Position numbers and translations under genes: made by a program | The notes under the pieces: model-generated | Databases searched by the model: none | What the model was told of the DNA's origin: nothing | What the model saw: only the letters and a program-made list of their open reading frames with translations | Source of the DNA: Faecalibacterium sp. HTF-F | GTDB lineage: Bacteria; Bacillota; Clostridia; Oscillospirales; Ruminococcaceae | Assembly: GCF_023347535.1 (NCBI RefSeq) | Contig: NZ_CP094473.1 | Location: 868,001 to 932,000, forward strand | Length of the DNA: 64,000 nt | Direction: 5' to 3' | Shown: positions 24,415 through 33,902 of the stretch, piece after piece | Numbering within the stretch: position 1 is the first letter of the stretch | Layout of the letters: each line of letters begins with the position of its first letter

Positions 24415-27400
24415 ATGCTCAAACTGGTTTTAGGCGGCTCCGGCAGCGGCAAAACGACGCTGCTCTATTCCCGCATCCGCGCCCGGGCCGAGGCGGGCCG
24501 GTACAGCATCCTGCTGGTGCCGGAACAGTTCACCTCCAGCACAGAGGGCCGCATCTACCGGGAACTGGGTGATGCGCTTTCCGGCATGGTGGAAAGCTTT
24601 TCCTTTACCAGTCTGGCCGAGCGCATTCTCTCCGCTGAGGGAGGCGCGGCGGTGCAGACCCTTTCGGACGCAGGCCGGGCCGTGCTGGTGCGCCGCGCAC
24701 TGGAAGAACTGCAGGACAACGTGCATTACTACTACCGCCACCGCCGCAGCGCAGCCTTCTGCCAGATGGCGGCCCAGACCATCGACGAGCTGAAGAGCGC
24801 CGGGCTTTCCGGCACACAGCTGGCAGAGCTGGCCCGGGATTGCGGCCCCGAGAGCGGCAAGCTGAGCGAGCTGGCGCTGATCTTTCAGGGCTACGAGACG
24901 CTGCTGGCGGGCACCGGCATGGACCCCTCCGACCGGCTGGAGCTGGCGGCGGCCCGGCTGGAAGCTGCCCTTGCCCGGGGCGAGCTGCCGGACTTTCTGC
25001 GGGAGCGGGAGGTGTTCATTGACGAATTTGATACCTTCAACGCCCCCAAAAAGCGGCTGATGGGCGCGATGCTGGCGGCGCTGCCCACGGTCACGGTGGC
25101 CCTGTGTGACGACGGTTCCCCCATGGTGCCGGGGGAGATGGGGCTGTTTTCCGGCGCAAAGCAGGTGGCGGCGCAGCTGCGCCAGCTGGCCCGCAAAAAC
25201 GGGGCCGAAGCGGCAGTGCCGGAGCTTTTGCGCACAGACCTGCGCCACAGGGACGCCCCCGGCCTTGCCGCTGTGACGGAACTGCTGGAGACCGGTACCT
25301 GTGAGGTGCCGCCTGCGGCACCGGAGGTGCGGCTGTTTGCGGCCGCCAGCCGGGAAGAAGAAGCCCGCTGCACCGCTGCGGCCATCCGCCGCCTGATGCG
25401 GCAGGGCGTGCGCTGCGGAAAGATCGCGGTGGTCTGCCGCGACATCGCCGGTTATCGCGCCGCCATCCGGTACGAGTTCCGCATGGCAGACATCCCGCTC
25501 TACTGCGATGAACCCACCACGCCGGAGTTCAGCGCCCCGGCTACGGCGGTGCGGGCGCTGCTGGCCCTTGTGCGCGGTGCGGACATGACCGAGAACCTGA
25601 CCGTTCTGGCCAAGACCGGTCTGTGCGCCCTGAGCGAGCCGGAGGTCTGTGCACTGGAAAACTATGCCTACACCTGGTCGCCCGATGCGGCGGCGTGGCG
25701 GACAGGCTTTGCAAAAAGCCCCCGGGGCTTTGGAGAGAACGAGCTGACCGAAGAGGACCGGAAAACGCTGGCCGATGCCGAAAAGGCCCGTCAGCTGCTG
25801 GTAACGGCGGTGGACAGCCTGCGCGGCAGGGTGCGCGGGGCCAACGCGGAGCAGATCAGCCGGGCGCTGTATTTCTGCCTGAAGGAGCTGGGAGCCGAGG
25901 AACAGCAGGCCGCACAGATCGAGTCCATCCGTGCGGCCCGGGGCATCCCGGCGGCAGAGGAAGCGGCCCGGGAGTGGAACGTGGTGATGCAGCTGCTGGA
26001 CGAAATGGCCCATCTGCTGGGCGGGCAGGGCGTGACCCTTGCGGAATATGAGGACCTGTTCAGCCTGCTGCTGCGCTCGTCGGACCTTGGGCACATCCCG
26101 CAGACGCTGGACGCGGTGGTGCTGGCAAGCGCCGGCAAAATGCGTCTGGATGCGCCGGACTATGTATTTGTGCTGGGCCTTGCGGAAGGGGAGTTCCCCT
26201 GTGCGCCGTCCGAGACGGGTCTTTTGACCCACGCCGACCGCGATGCCCTGATGGCAAAGCAGATCGACCTGCCGGACTGCTTTGAGAACCGCGTGGTGCG
26301 CGAGCAGGTGTGCTTTTACAAGGCCCTTACCGTCCCGGCCAAGGGACTGTGGCTCAGCTGGCCCAAGGGGCAGGGCAAGACCCTGTGTGCAGCGCTGGAG
26401 CCCATTGTGGAAGCCCTGCACCCGGCGGCACCGGAGCTGGAGCTTCCCGACCTTGCGGCTACCCCCGCCGATGCACTGGACACGCTGGGCGGCTGGCCGC
26501 TGACCGACACGGAACGCGCCAGCCTGACCGAGGCGCTGCGCCTGCCGCAGACGGATGCACCCCGGGGCCTTGCACTGCTGCAGCGCATGGAGGAGGACCC
26601 GCCCCGGCAGGTGAACGACCTGTCCGCGCTGAGCGGCCTGCTGGGGCAGCGGCTGCGCATTTCGCCCAGCCAGCTGGAAAAATACTATACCTGCCGGTAT
26701 GGCTATTTCCTGCAGTATGTGCTGGGCCTGCGCCCCCGCAGGCGGGCCGAGCTTTCAGCCGACCAGAGCGGCACCCTGATGCACTGGGTGCTGCAGATGG
26801 CGCTGGACCCGCACCCGGCTGCGGATAACCCCTGCAAGGCGCTGACGCCTTTTCTGGAACTGGACGACGAAGCCATGGCGGGCCTTGCCAGCCTGCTGGT
26901 GGATGAATATGCAAAGCGCTATCTGCCCGAGGATACGGCCCGGTTCGCCTATCTGCTCTCCCGCCTCAAAAAGAGCATGACCGGCCTTTTGTGCTATCTG
27001 CGGGACGAACAGAAGCAGTCCTGCTTCCACCCGGCAGCCTGCGAGCTGCGCATCGGCTCCGGGGAGGACGCCGTGCCCGGGCAGGTGTATCATCTCTCGG
27101 ACGGGCGCACGGTGCAGCTGGTGGGCACGGTGGACCGCGCCGACGAGTGGGTGGAGGAAAACGGCACCCGCTGGGTGCGGGTGGTGGACTACAAGACCGG
27201 CACCAAAAAGCTGAACCTGAAGGAAGTCTACTGCGGGCTGGACTGCCAGATGCTGCTGTATCTGTTCAGCCTGACCCGGGATAAGAGCGGGCGCTTTACC
27301 GGCGCGGAACCCGCAGGTGTTTTGTACCTGCTGGCAGACCCGGCCCCCAAGACCACGGCCCGGCAGCAGGCAGAGCGCGGGACGGAATACGAGCTGGACG

Positions 27401-27771
27401 GCCTTGTGCGGGACGAACAGCGGGTGTTCGATGCCATGGACGCTGCCGAGACCGGCCGTTACCTGCCCTTTGGCTACCGGGACGGCAAGCCCAGCCCCAA
27501 CCAGAAGGATAAGCGTGCGGATATCGCCAAGCTCAACCGGATCCAGCTGCATCTGGATGACCTTGTAACGCAGATGGGCAGCCAGCTCTACAGCGGCCGC
27601 ATCGAAGCGGAACCGCTGGTGGCCGGGGCAGGCAGGAACCCCTGCGTCTGGTGCGACTACAGCTTTATCTGCTGCCACGAGACCGGCATCGGTGAGCGTG
27701 CGCTGGAGGCCCCGGCCAAGCCCTTTGAGCCGGAAGAGACCGAGAACGAGAAGGAGGGTGAGCAGGCATGA
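24415..27771 (+). CDS. addB: ATP-dependent helicase/nuclease subunit B
   Basis: Subunit B of the AddAB enzyme, which resects double-strand breaks for recombination. The 1118-residue product has an N-terminal Walker A (VLGGSGSGKTTLL) in an inactivated UvrD-like fold and a C-terminal PD-(D/E)XK nuclease (RVVDYKTGTKK at about residues 920-935). The four cysteines of its Fe-S clamp are seen: one in YYTCRYGYF before the nuclease, and three in NPCVWCDYSFICC near residue 1080. AAGGAGG precedes the ATG. Its stop overlaps addA by four bases (ATGA). Confidence 0.97.
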   Translation: MLKLVLGGSGSGKTTLLYSRIRARAEAGRYSILLVPEQFTSSTEGRIYRELGDALSGMVESFSFTSLAERILSAEGGAAVQTLSDAGRAVLVRRALEELQDNVHYYYRHRRSAAFCQMAAQTIDELKSAGLSGTQLAELARDCGPESGKLSELALIFQGYETLLAGTGMDPSDRLELAAARLEAALARGELPDFLREREVFIDEFDTFNAPKKRLMGAMLAALPTVTVALCDDGSPMVPGEMGLFSGAKQVAAQLRQLARKNGAEAAVPELLRTDLRHRDAPGLAAVTELLETGTCEVPPAAPEVRLFAAASREEEARCTAAAIRRLMRQGVRCGKIAVVCRDIAGYRAAIRYEFRMADIPLYCDEPTTPEFSAPATAVRALLALVRGADMTENLTVLAKTGLCALSEPEVCALENYAYTWSPDAAAWRTGFAKSPRGFGENELTEEDRKTLADAEKARQLLVTAVDSLRGRVRGANAEQISRALYFCLKELGAEEQQAAQIESIRAARGIPAAEEAAREWNVVMQLLDEMAHLLGGQGVTLAEYEDLFSLLLRSSDLGHIPQTLDAVVLASAGKMRLDAPDYVFVLGLAEGEFPCAPSETGLLTHADRDALMAKQIDLPDCFENRVVREQVCFYKALTVPAKGLWLSWPKGQGKTLCAALEPIVEALHPAAPELELPDLAATPADALDTLGGWPLTDTERASLTEALRLPQTDAPRGLALLQRMEEDPPRQVNDLSALSGLLGQRLRISPSQLEKYYTCRYGYFLQYVLGLRPRRRAELSADQSGTLMHWVLQMALDPHPAADNPCKALTPFLELDDEAMAGLASLLVDEYAKRYLPEDTARFAYLLSRLKKSMTGLLCYLRDEQKQSCFHPAACELRIGSGEDAVPGQVYHLSDGRTVQLVGTVDRADEWVEENGTRWVRVVDYKTGTKKLNLKEVYCGLDCQMLLYLFSLTRDKSGRFTGAEPAGVLYLLADPAPKTTARQQAERGTEYELDGLVRDEQRVFDAMDAAETGRYLPFGYRDGKPSPNQKDKRADIAKLNRIQLHLDDLVTQMGSQLYSGRIEAEPLVAGAGRNPCVWCDYSFICCHETGIGERALEAPAKPFEPEETENEKEGEQA

Positions 27772-30700
27772 GCGAACCCAAATGGACCCCGGCCCAGCGG
27801 GCCGCCATCGAGGACCGGGGCGGTGCGCTGTTGGTAAGCGCGGCGGCGGGCAGCGGCAAAACAGCGGTGCTGACCGAACGTGCCGTGCGGCTCATCACCG
27901 ACCCGGAGCACCCGGTGGATGCAGACAGGCTGCTCATCGTCACCTTTACCAATGCGGCGGCGGCAGAGCTGCGGGCCCGCATCGGGCAGGCACTGCTGCG
28001 GCTCAGCGTGCAGCAGCCCCACAACACGGCCCTGCGCCGCCAGCGGATGCTGCTGCAGCGGGCACCCATCTGTACCATTGATGCCTTTTGTCTGGATCTG
28101 CTGCACAAACACTTTCAGGCGCTGGACATCCCGCCGGACTTTGCCCCGGCAGACCCCGGCAGCGTGGAGGTGCTGCGGGCTTCGGCGCTGGCCGAAACGC
28201 TGGAAAATGCCTACCGCGACCCGGATTTCTGTGCCTTTGCAGACCTTTACGGCAAGGGCCGCACCGATCAGGCCGCAGGCAATACCATCCTGCATGTGTA
28301 CGATTTTCTGCGGGCACTGCCGGACTACGACCGCCGCATGGACGAATATCTGGCTCCATGGCAGCAGGAGAACGGTTTTGGCTCCACCTGCTGGCATGAT
28401 CTGCTGCTGGCCGAAGCGGCCCGCTGCGCCGGAGCGGCCCGGGAGCTGCTGACGGCGGCGCTGGCCGACTGCAGAGAGGACTTTGCCCTTGCGCAGGCGC
28501 AGGCCGAGGAAAAAGGCAAGACGGCAGCCTCCAAAGCCAAGGCCGCGGCGGGCGTCAACGATAAATTTGCAGAGCCGCTCTCCCGGCTGGAAAACGCCGC
28601 TGCCCTGCTGGGCGAGGTGGAGCGGCTGGCGGCGGCAGGGGAGTGGACACCGCTTTATGATAAGCTCACGCCCTATGTGCTGGGCATGGAGGAGATGCCC
28701 GGCTTCAAGGGCATGAAAAAGCGGCTGACCGGCGACCACAAGGCGGCGGTGCGCACCCGCACGGACGAAGCCGCCAAGCTGTTCGAGCAGATCACGGAGC
28801 TTATCTCCTGCAGCGAGGAGGAAGCCGAAGCCGACCGCAGGGAGGCGCTGCCCCGGCTGCGGGCCCTGTTTGCCGCGGTGCGGGACTTTGACGCCCGCTT
28901 CTCGGCAAAGAAAAAGGAGCGCAAGCTGCTGGAATTCAGCGATTTTGAGCATCAGGCCCTGCGGCTGCTGCGCACGCCGGAGGGAGAACCTACCCCGCTG
29001 TGCCAGAGCATCCGGCAGAACTATGCCGCTGTGATGGTGGACGAATATCAGGATACCAACGCGCTGCAGGACGCCATCTACCGCTGCCTTGCATCCCCGG
29101 CGGGGGACGATCTGTTTCTGGTGGGCGACCTGAAACAGAGCATCTACCGCTTCCGGCAGGCCGACCCCAGCATCTTCCGGACGAAGCTGGATGTCTGGGC
29201 CCCTCTGCCCGGCGGCACGGCACGGCCCCGCCCGGCGGAGGGAACGCCGGGCACCGATGCACTGCTGGCACTGGATGCCAACTTCCGCTCGGCCCCGCAG
29301 GTGGTGGCAGGCATCAACTTTATCTTTGAACAGCTCATGACGCCCCGGCTGGGCGATACCGCCTATGGCGATGGTCAGCGGCTGGTGTGCGGTGCACCCG
29401 GCGAATACGCCGGCAGCGTGGAGGCACACTTCCTGCCGGACGACACCGCCGAGACCGACGCGGCGTGGATCGCCCAGCACATCGAAGAGCTGGTGCAAAA
29501 CGGCACACCGGTGCGGGACGGCGGGTCTGTCCGGCCCGTGCAGTACGAGGACTGCTGCATCCTGCTGGCGGCACGCGGCGATTTTCTGGCCTATGAGGAA
29601 GCACTCACGGCCCGGGGCATCCCGGTCTACGCGGACGCCCGGGAAAATCTGATGACAGCTCCGCACATCCGTCCGCTGATCTCGCTTTTAAAGGTCATCG
29701 ACAACCCGGCGCAGGACATCTATCTTGCTGCCGCCATGCTGGGGCCGATGTTCGGGTTTACAGACGACGACCTTGTGCGTCTGCGGGCCTGCAGCGAGGA
29801 GGCGCAGAAAAAACAGCAGGAGCCCGGCACAAAGCACACCCGCATGAGCCTGTACGGCGCAGTGCTGCAGGTGGTGCAGAGTGAAGATGAAACACCGTTC
29901 ACCCAAAAGGTGAAGGCTTTTTACGCCCGGCTGACCGAGCTGCGGCGCATGGCCCGCAGCGTTCCGGCAGAGCAGCTGCTGGAAGAGATCTTTGTCTCCA
30001 CCGGCTACCTTGCCGCGCTGGGCGTGCTGGAAAACGGAGCCCGCCGCCGGGAGGATGCCCGCCGGTTTGCAGCGTTCTGTGCGGAATCCGGCACAAACGG
30101 CATTTCGGCGCTGGTGCGTGCCATCGATGCGGCGGCACAGGCAGGCTCCACCGGGCAGGACGCAGTGCCGGGCGGCGCACGCCCGGGCTGCGTGACCATC
30201 ATGACCATCCACCGCTCCAAGGGCCTGCAGTTCCCGGTGGTGTTCGTGGGTGATACGGCCCGGCACTTCAACCTGAGCGACACCTATCAGCCGGTGCTGC
30301 TGCATCGGGAATACGGGGCAGGCCTGCGGCTGCGTCCGGAACAGGGGGACCTGTACAAGACCGCCGCATACACCGCCCTTGCCAATGCTCACGCACAGGA
30401 GACCCGCAGCGAGCAGATGCGCCTTTTGTATGTGGCGCTCACCCGCGCACAGGATATGCTGATCCTGACCATCCCGCTGGGCATGACCAAGACCGGCAAT
30501 CCCTTTGCCCGGGCGGCGGCGTTTCTGGCGGCAGGAGCGGGGGAGACCCTGAACCGGCAGGCAAACAGCTTTGCCGACTGGCTGCGTGCGGCGCTGCTGG
30601 TGCATCCCTTTGGCGGGCCGCTGCGGCGGCTGGCCGGAGATCTGGAGCTGCCCTTCGTGTTTACGGAAAGCGAGATCACCGTATCGGTTCAGGAGGCCGG

Positions 30701-31460
30701 GCCGGAACCGGAAGCGTCCGGGCAGGAGCCGGAACAGCCTGCAGCCGTCCCGGCAGACCCGGCTCTGGTGGACGGGCTGCGGGAAGGCTTTGCTTGGCAT
30801 TACCCGGCGGCGGAGCTGGCCGCTGTGCCCGCCAAGGTCAGCGTGACCAGCATCGTGCACAAAGCCGAGCAGACCACGCTGGAACGGCCTGCCTTCCTCT
30901 CCAGAGACGGCCTGACTGCCGCCGAAATGGGTACGGCCCTGCACGCCTTTCTGGAACATGCGGACTTTTCGGCCCTTGCAGCGGCAAAGGCTGCGGGCGG
31001 GCTGGAAAAAGCCATTCTGGCCGAGCGTCAGCGGCAGGTGGACAGGCAGCTTGTGGCCCCGGAGATCGCGGAAAAGCTGGATGTGAGCCGGATCCGCCGC
31101 TTTATGGAAGGCGAGGCCTTTGCAAAGATCTGCGCAGCAGACGAGGTGCTGCGGGAGCTGGCTTTCATCACGGCACTGCCAGCCGATGCGGTGCTGGCTG
31201 CGCAGGGCACAGAGGGCGTCCGGGCCGAGGGAGAGCAGGTGCTGGTGCAGGGCATCGCAGACCTTGTGCTGGTATATCCGGATCATCTGGAACTGCTGGA
31301 CTACAAGACCGACCGCCGCAAGACCGAGGCAGATTTCCTGCGGGCCTACCGCGCGCAGCTGAACCTCTACGCCCTTGCCATCGATAAGCGCTTTGCCCCG
31401 AAGAAGGTGACCTATAAGGGCATCTGCTCGCTGGAGCTGGGGAAGCTGATCGAGGTGTAA
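27768..31460 (+). CDS. addA: ATP-dependent helicase/nuclease subunit A
   Basis: The active UvrD-type helicase plus nuclease of AddAB, 1230 residues. Walker A AAAGSGKTAVLTERAV (about residues 22-37), motif Ia TFTNAAAAELRARIG, Walker B VMVDEYQDTN (about 420), motif III GDLKQSIYRFRQADP, motif V MTIHRSKGLQFPVVFV, and motif VI RLLYVALTRAQD. The C-terminal nuclease has LDYKTDRRK near residue 1185. It is translationally coupled to addB. The hairpin element at 31461-31512 begins right after the stop codon and could end transcription. Confidence 0.97.
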   Translation: MSEPKWTPAQRAAIEDRGGALLVSAAAGSGKTAVLTERAVRLITDPEHPVDADRLLIVTFTNAAAAELRARIGQALLRLSVQQPHNTALRRQRMLLQRAPICTIDAFCLDLLHKHFQALDIPPDFAPADPGSVEVLRASALAETLENAYRDPDFCAFADLYGKGRTDQAAGNTILHVYDFLRALPDYDRRMDEYLAPWQQENGFGSTCWHDLLLAEAARCAGAARELLTAALADCREDFALAQAQAEEKGKTAASKAKAAAGVNDKFAEPLSRLENAAALLGEVERLAAAGEWTPLYDKLTPYVLGMEEMPGFKGMKKRLTGDHKAAVRTRTDEAAKLFEQITELISCSEEEAEADRREALPRLRALFAAVRDFDARFSAKKKERKLLEFSDFEHQALRLLRTPEGEPTPLCQSIRQNYAAVMVDEYQDTNALQDAIYRCLASPAGDDLFLVGDLKQSIYRFRQADPSIFRTKLDVWAPLPGGTARPRPAEGTPGTDALLALDANFRSAPQVVAGINFIFEQLMTPRLGDTAYGDGQRLVCGAPGEYAGSVEAHFLPDDTAETDAAWIAQHIEELVQNGTPVRDGGSVRPVQYEDCCILLAARGDFLAYEEALTARGIPVYADARENLMTAPHIRPLISLLKVIDNPAQDIYLAAAMLGPMFGFTDDDLVRLRACSEEAQKKQQEPGTKHTRMSLYGAVLQVVQSEDETPFTQKVKAFYARLTELRRMARSVPAEQLLEEIFVSTGYLAALGVLENGARRREDARRFAAFCAESGTNGISALVRAIDAAAQAGSTGQDAVPGGARPGCVTIMTIHRSKGLQFPVVFVGDTARHFNLSDTYQPVLLHREYGAGLRLRPEQGDLYKTAAYTALANAHAQETRSEQMRLLYVALTRAQDMLILTIPLGMTKTGNPFARAAAFLAAGAGETLNRQANSFADWLRAALLVHPFGGPLRRLAGDLELPFVFTESEITVSVQEAGPEPEASGQEPEQPAAVPADPALVDGLREGFAWHYPAAELAAVPAKVSVTSIVHKAEQTTLERPAFLSRDGLTAAEMGTALHAFLEHADFSALAAAKAAGGLEKAILAERQRQVDRQLVAPEIAEKLDVSRIRRFMEGEAFAKICAADEVLRELAFITALPADAVLAAQGTEGVRAEGEQVLVQGIADLVLVYPDHLELLDYKTDRRKTEADFLRAYRAQLNLYALAIDKRFAPKKVTYKGICSLELGKLIEV

Positions 31461-31512
31461 AACCCTCTCAGTCCGCTCCCATTGGTCGCGCGAAGCGATG
31501 ACTGAGAGGGTT
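31461..31512. repeat. CCCTCTCAGTCA repeat, minimal hairpin copy
   Basis: AACCCTCTCAGT (31461-31472) and ACTGAGAGGGTT (31501-31512) are perfect 12-bp inverted ends with only 28 bp between them (CGCGCGAAGCG hairpin inside). It begins at the base after the addA stop codon. Confidence 0.85.
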
Positions 31513-31551
31513 CAAAAGTCATATTTTTCCCGCAAAACGCATAAAAAGTGC

Positions 31552-31580
31552 TTGACAGCGCTTTCTGCCTGTGGTAGAAT
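31552..31580 (+). promoter_or_regulatory. infC operon promoter
   Basis: Perfect TTGACA (31552-31557), 17 bp, TAGAAT (31575-31580). Predicted start near 31587, giving a leader of about 195 nt. Confidence 0.88.
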
Positions 31581-31586
31581 AGCCGA

Positions 31587-31736
31587 GTAAAGAAAGCAGC
31601 TACGGCCTGTGCCGCGCTCGCCTTGTGGGGTCGGAATCCCCGGGCTATACCCGAAAAGCAGTTTATCTTTGTGTGAATTGCGGCTTTTGAGTGAATTTTT
31701 GCGCGGCTGTCCTGAAAATGGGCGGCCGCGTTTTCT
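31587..31736 (+). promoter_or_regulatory. infC leader with attenuator (ribosomal protein leader candidate)
   Basis: The long leader ends in an intrinsic terminator, CGCGGCTGTCC (31702-31712) with GGGCGGCCGCG (31720-31730) and TTTTCT, 45 bases before infC. In Firmicutes this operon is repressed by L20 through such a leader; the placement fits, but I could not verify the L20-binding pseudoknot. Confidence 0.65.
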
Positions 31737-31781
31737 ATGCCAAATATTGCAACAAAATGGATTTTGTTTGGAGGTGCATTC

Positions 31782-32315
31782 ATTATCGCTACCGCTGGAA
31801 AGTCGAAGGAACTGGAGATCAACGGTCAGATCCGTGACCGTGAGGTCCGTCTGATCGGTGCAGACGGCGAGCAGAAGGGCGTTGTGTCCATTCAGGTGGC
31901 TATGCGCGCTGCAGAAGAGGCCGGACTGGATCTGGTCAAGATCGCACCGCAGGCCGTCCCGCCTGTGTGCAAGGTGCTGGACTACGGTAAGTACCGTTTT
32001 GAACAGCAGAAGAAGGAGAAGGAAGCCAAGAAGAACCAGAAGGTGGTCGAAGTCAAGGAGACCCGCCTCTCGCTCAACATTGACACCAACGACTTCAATA
32101 CCAAGCTGAACCAGACTGCCAAATTCCTGGCAGCTGGCCACAAGGTTAAGGTTTCGATCCGCTTCCGCGGCCGTGAAATGGCGCACAGTGCTCTGGGCGC
32201 AGATGTGCTCAAGCGTTTTGCCGAGGCTCTGCCGCAGGCATCCACCGACAAGCCGCCGGTGCTCGAGGGCCGCACGATGTCCATTCTGCTGATCCCGAAA
32301 CCCAATAAGGACTAA
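31782..32315 (+). CDS. infC: Translation initiation factor IF-3 (non-AUG start)
   Basis: IF-3 binds the 30S subunit and proofreads initiation. Family segments: LEINGQIRDREVRLIGADGEQ, the lysine-rich linker after residue 70, and the C-domain KVKVSIRFRGREMAHSALG...TMSILLIPKP. A strong GGAGGTG (31770-31776) is followed by CATTC and then ATT ATC GCT; no ATG, GTG or TTG in frame fits, and the ATG at 31737 lies in the attenuator tail. Start is therefore AUU (31782) or AUC (31785), the rare-codon start by which IF-3 autoregulates. About 177 residues. Confidence 0.93.
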   Translation: MIATAGKSKELEINGQIRDREVRLIGADGEQKGVVSIQVAMRAAEEAGLDLVKIAPQAVPPVCKVLDYGKYRFEQQKKEKEAKKNQKVVEVKETRLSLNIDTNDFNTKLNQTAKFLAAGHKVKVSIRFRGREMAHSALGADVLKRFAEALPQASTDKPPVLEGRTMSILLIPKPNKD

Positions 32316-32333
32316 TTTTAGGAGGAAACTAAA

Positions 32334-32537
32334 ATGGCTAAGATGAAACTGAAGACGCATTCCGGCGCTAAGAAGCGCTTTAAGCTGACCAAGAACGGCA
32401 AGATCAAGCGCGGCCACGCATTCCGCAGCCACATCCTGACCAAGAAGACCACCAAGCTGACCCGTGGCTACCGTCAGCCCAGCTACGTTGATAAGACCAA
32501 CGCAGCTACCATCAAGAGCATGCTGCCCTACGCCTAA
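32334..32537 (+). CDS. rpmI: 50S ribosomal protein L35
   Basis: A 67-residue basic protein with the L35 pattern [28 protein letters not shown] and [17 protein letters not shown] precedes the ATG. Second gene of the infC-rpmI-rplT operon, 18 bp after infC. Confidence 0.98.
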   Translation: MAKMKLKTHSGAKKRFKLTKNGKIKRGHAFRSHILTKKTTKLTRGYRQPSYVDKTNAATIKSMLPYA

Positions 32538-32592
32538 GAGCGAGCCGCAGGCACAAACATTCTACTACTGATAACTAAAGGAGATATATAAA

Positions 32593-32943
32593 ATGGCACG
32601 TATCAAGGGCGCAACCATGACTCACAAACGTCGTAAGAAGATGCTGAAGCTGGCCAAGGGCTTCTACGGCTGCAAGAGCAAGCACTTTAAGATGGCCAAG
32701 CAGCAGGTCATGAAGAGCGGCAACTACGCTCTGGCTGGCCGCCGCATGAAGAAGCGTCAGTTCCGCAACCTGTGGATCTGCCGCATCAACAATGCAGTCC
32801 GTCCTCTGGGCATGAACTACTCCACCTTCATGGCAGGCCTGAAGAAGGCTGGCATCGAGCTGAACCGCAAGATGCTGTCCGAGATGGCCATCAACGATCC
32901 CAAGAGCTTTGCAGCTCTGGTCGAGACCGTCAAGAACGCCTGA
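32593..32943 (+). CDS. rplT: 50S ribosomal protein L20
   Basis: A 116-residue L20 ([23 protein letters not shown], then [20 protein letters not shown]). It binds 23S rRNA early in assembly and in Firmicutes also represses this operon through the infC leader. AAAGGAG precedes the ATG. Two terminators follow. Confidence 0.98.
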   Translation: MARIKGATMTHKRRKKMLKLAKGFYGCKSKHFKMAKQQVMKSGNYALAGRRMKKRQFRNLWICRINNAVRPLGMNYSTFMAGLKKAGIELNRKMLSEMAINDPKSFAALVETVKNA

Positions 32944-32960
32944 TCAAGAACCTGAATCGT

Positions 32961-32992
32961 GACGCCCGCGTATACGCGCGGGCGTCCGTTTT
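32961..32992 (+). terminator. First rplT terminator
   Basis: GACGCCCGCG (32961-32970), loop TATACG, CGCGGGCGTC (32977-32986), then CGTTTT. Confidence 0.92.
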
Positions 32993-33028
32993 GTATCCGG
33001 GGTTCTTGCGGACGAAAACAGTGTTTCA

Positions 33029-33076
33029 GGGCAGTGCCCTGCCGCAGGAGCTTTTGTGGCAGACGCTGCCCTTTTT
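33029..33076 (+). terminator. Second (tandem) rplT terminator
   Basis: GGGCAG (33029-33034) with CTGCCC (33066-33071) encloses CTGCCGC/GTGGCAG, then TTTTTGCTTTTTT. A backup terminator 40 bp after the first. Confidence 0.8.
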
Positions 33077-33119
33077 GCTTTTTTACAGATGAATGCCCGC
33101 TTTCAGCAGGAGGAATACA

Positions 33120-33902
33120 ATGGACGAAAAGATCACCAGCCGGGAAAACGCAAAGATCAAATATGCCTGCCGCCTTTCTTCCGGCGCGGCATTCCGCCGC
33201 AGTGAGGGCCGCTTTCTGGCCGAGGGCCGCAAGCTGTGCCCGGAGCTTGCCCGCGGCGCACAGCTGGAGACCTTGTTTTATACCGAGAGCGCCATGGCAA
33301 AGTGCCCGGAGCTGGCAGACCTGCCCGGCGAGCACTACCTTGTGGAGGATCACGTGGCCGACAAGCTGGCCGATGTGGGCACCCATCAGGGGGTGTTCGG
33401 CGTGTTCCGCACCCCGGTGCACGGCTTGGACGAGGTGAAGACCGGCGGGCGGTATCTGGCGCTGGAACGGGTGCAGGACCCCGGCAACGTGGGCACCCTG
33501 CTGCGCTCTGCAGCTGCCTTTGGCTTTGACGGCGTGATCCTGAGCGACGGCTGCGCCAGCGTCTACGCCCCCAAGACCCTGCGGGCTTCCATGGGAGCCG
33601 CCGTGCGCATCCCGGTGATCGAAGCCGGTGCCATGCCCGATGCCATTGCCCGGCTGCGGGAAAAGGGCATCACCTGCCTTGCGGCTGCGCTGTACAAGTC
33701 CCAGCCGCTGAGCGCGGCGCAGGCCAGCTATCCCGGCGGCGTCTGCGTCGTCATCGGCAGCGAGGGCCAGGGCCTGACCGACGCGACCATTGCCGCCTGC
33801 ACCAGCACGGTGCGCATCCCCATGACCGACCGGGTGGAAAGCCTGAACGCCGGCATTGCGGGCAGCATTCTGCTGTGGCATTTCCGGGAGGAGAGCCTGT
33901 GA
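33120..33902 (+). CDS. TrmH/SpoU-family RNA 2'-O-ribose methyltransferase
   Basis: A 260-residue SPOUT methyltransferase. The N-terminal substrate-binding domain (ENAKIKYACRLSS...GRFLAEGRKL) is of the YsgA/RlmB type, and the knotted C-domain has the three motifs ALERVQDPGNVGTLLRSAAAFGF, CVVIGSEGQGLT and IPMTDRVESLNAGIAGSILLWHF. The target rRNA or tRNA position is unknown. AGGAGG precedes ATG 33120. Its TGA overlaps the GTG of dprA (GTGA). No good promoter was seen between the terminators and the gene. Confidence 0.92.
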   Translation: MDEKITSRENAKIKYACRLSSGAAFRRSEGRFLAEGRKLCPELARGAQLETLFYTESAMAKCPELADLPGEHYLVEDHVADKLADVGTHQGVFGVFRTPVHGLDEVKTGGRYLALERVQDPGNVGTLLRSAAAFGFDGVILSDGCASVYAPKTLRASMGAAVRIPVIEAGAMPDAIARLREKGITCLAAALYKSQPLSAAQASYPGGVCVVIGSEGQGLTDATIAACTSTVRIPMTDRVESLNAGIAGSILLWHFREESL

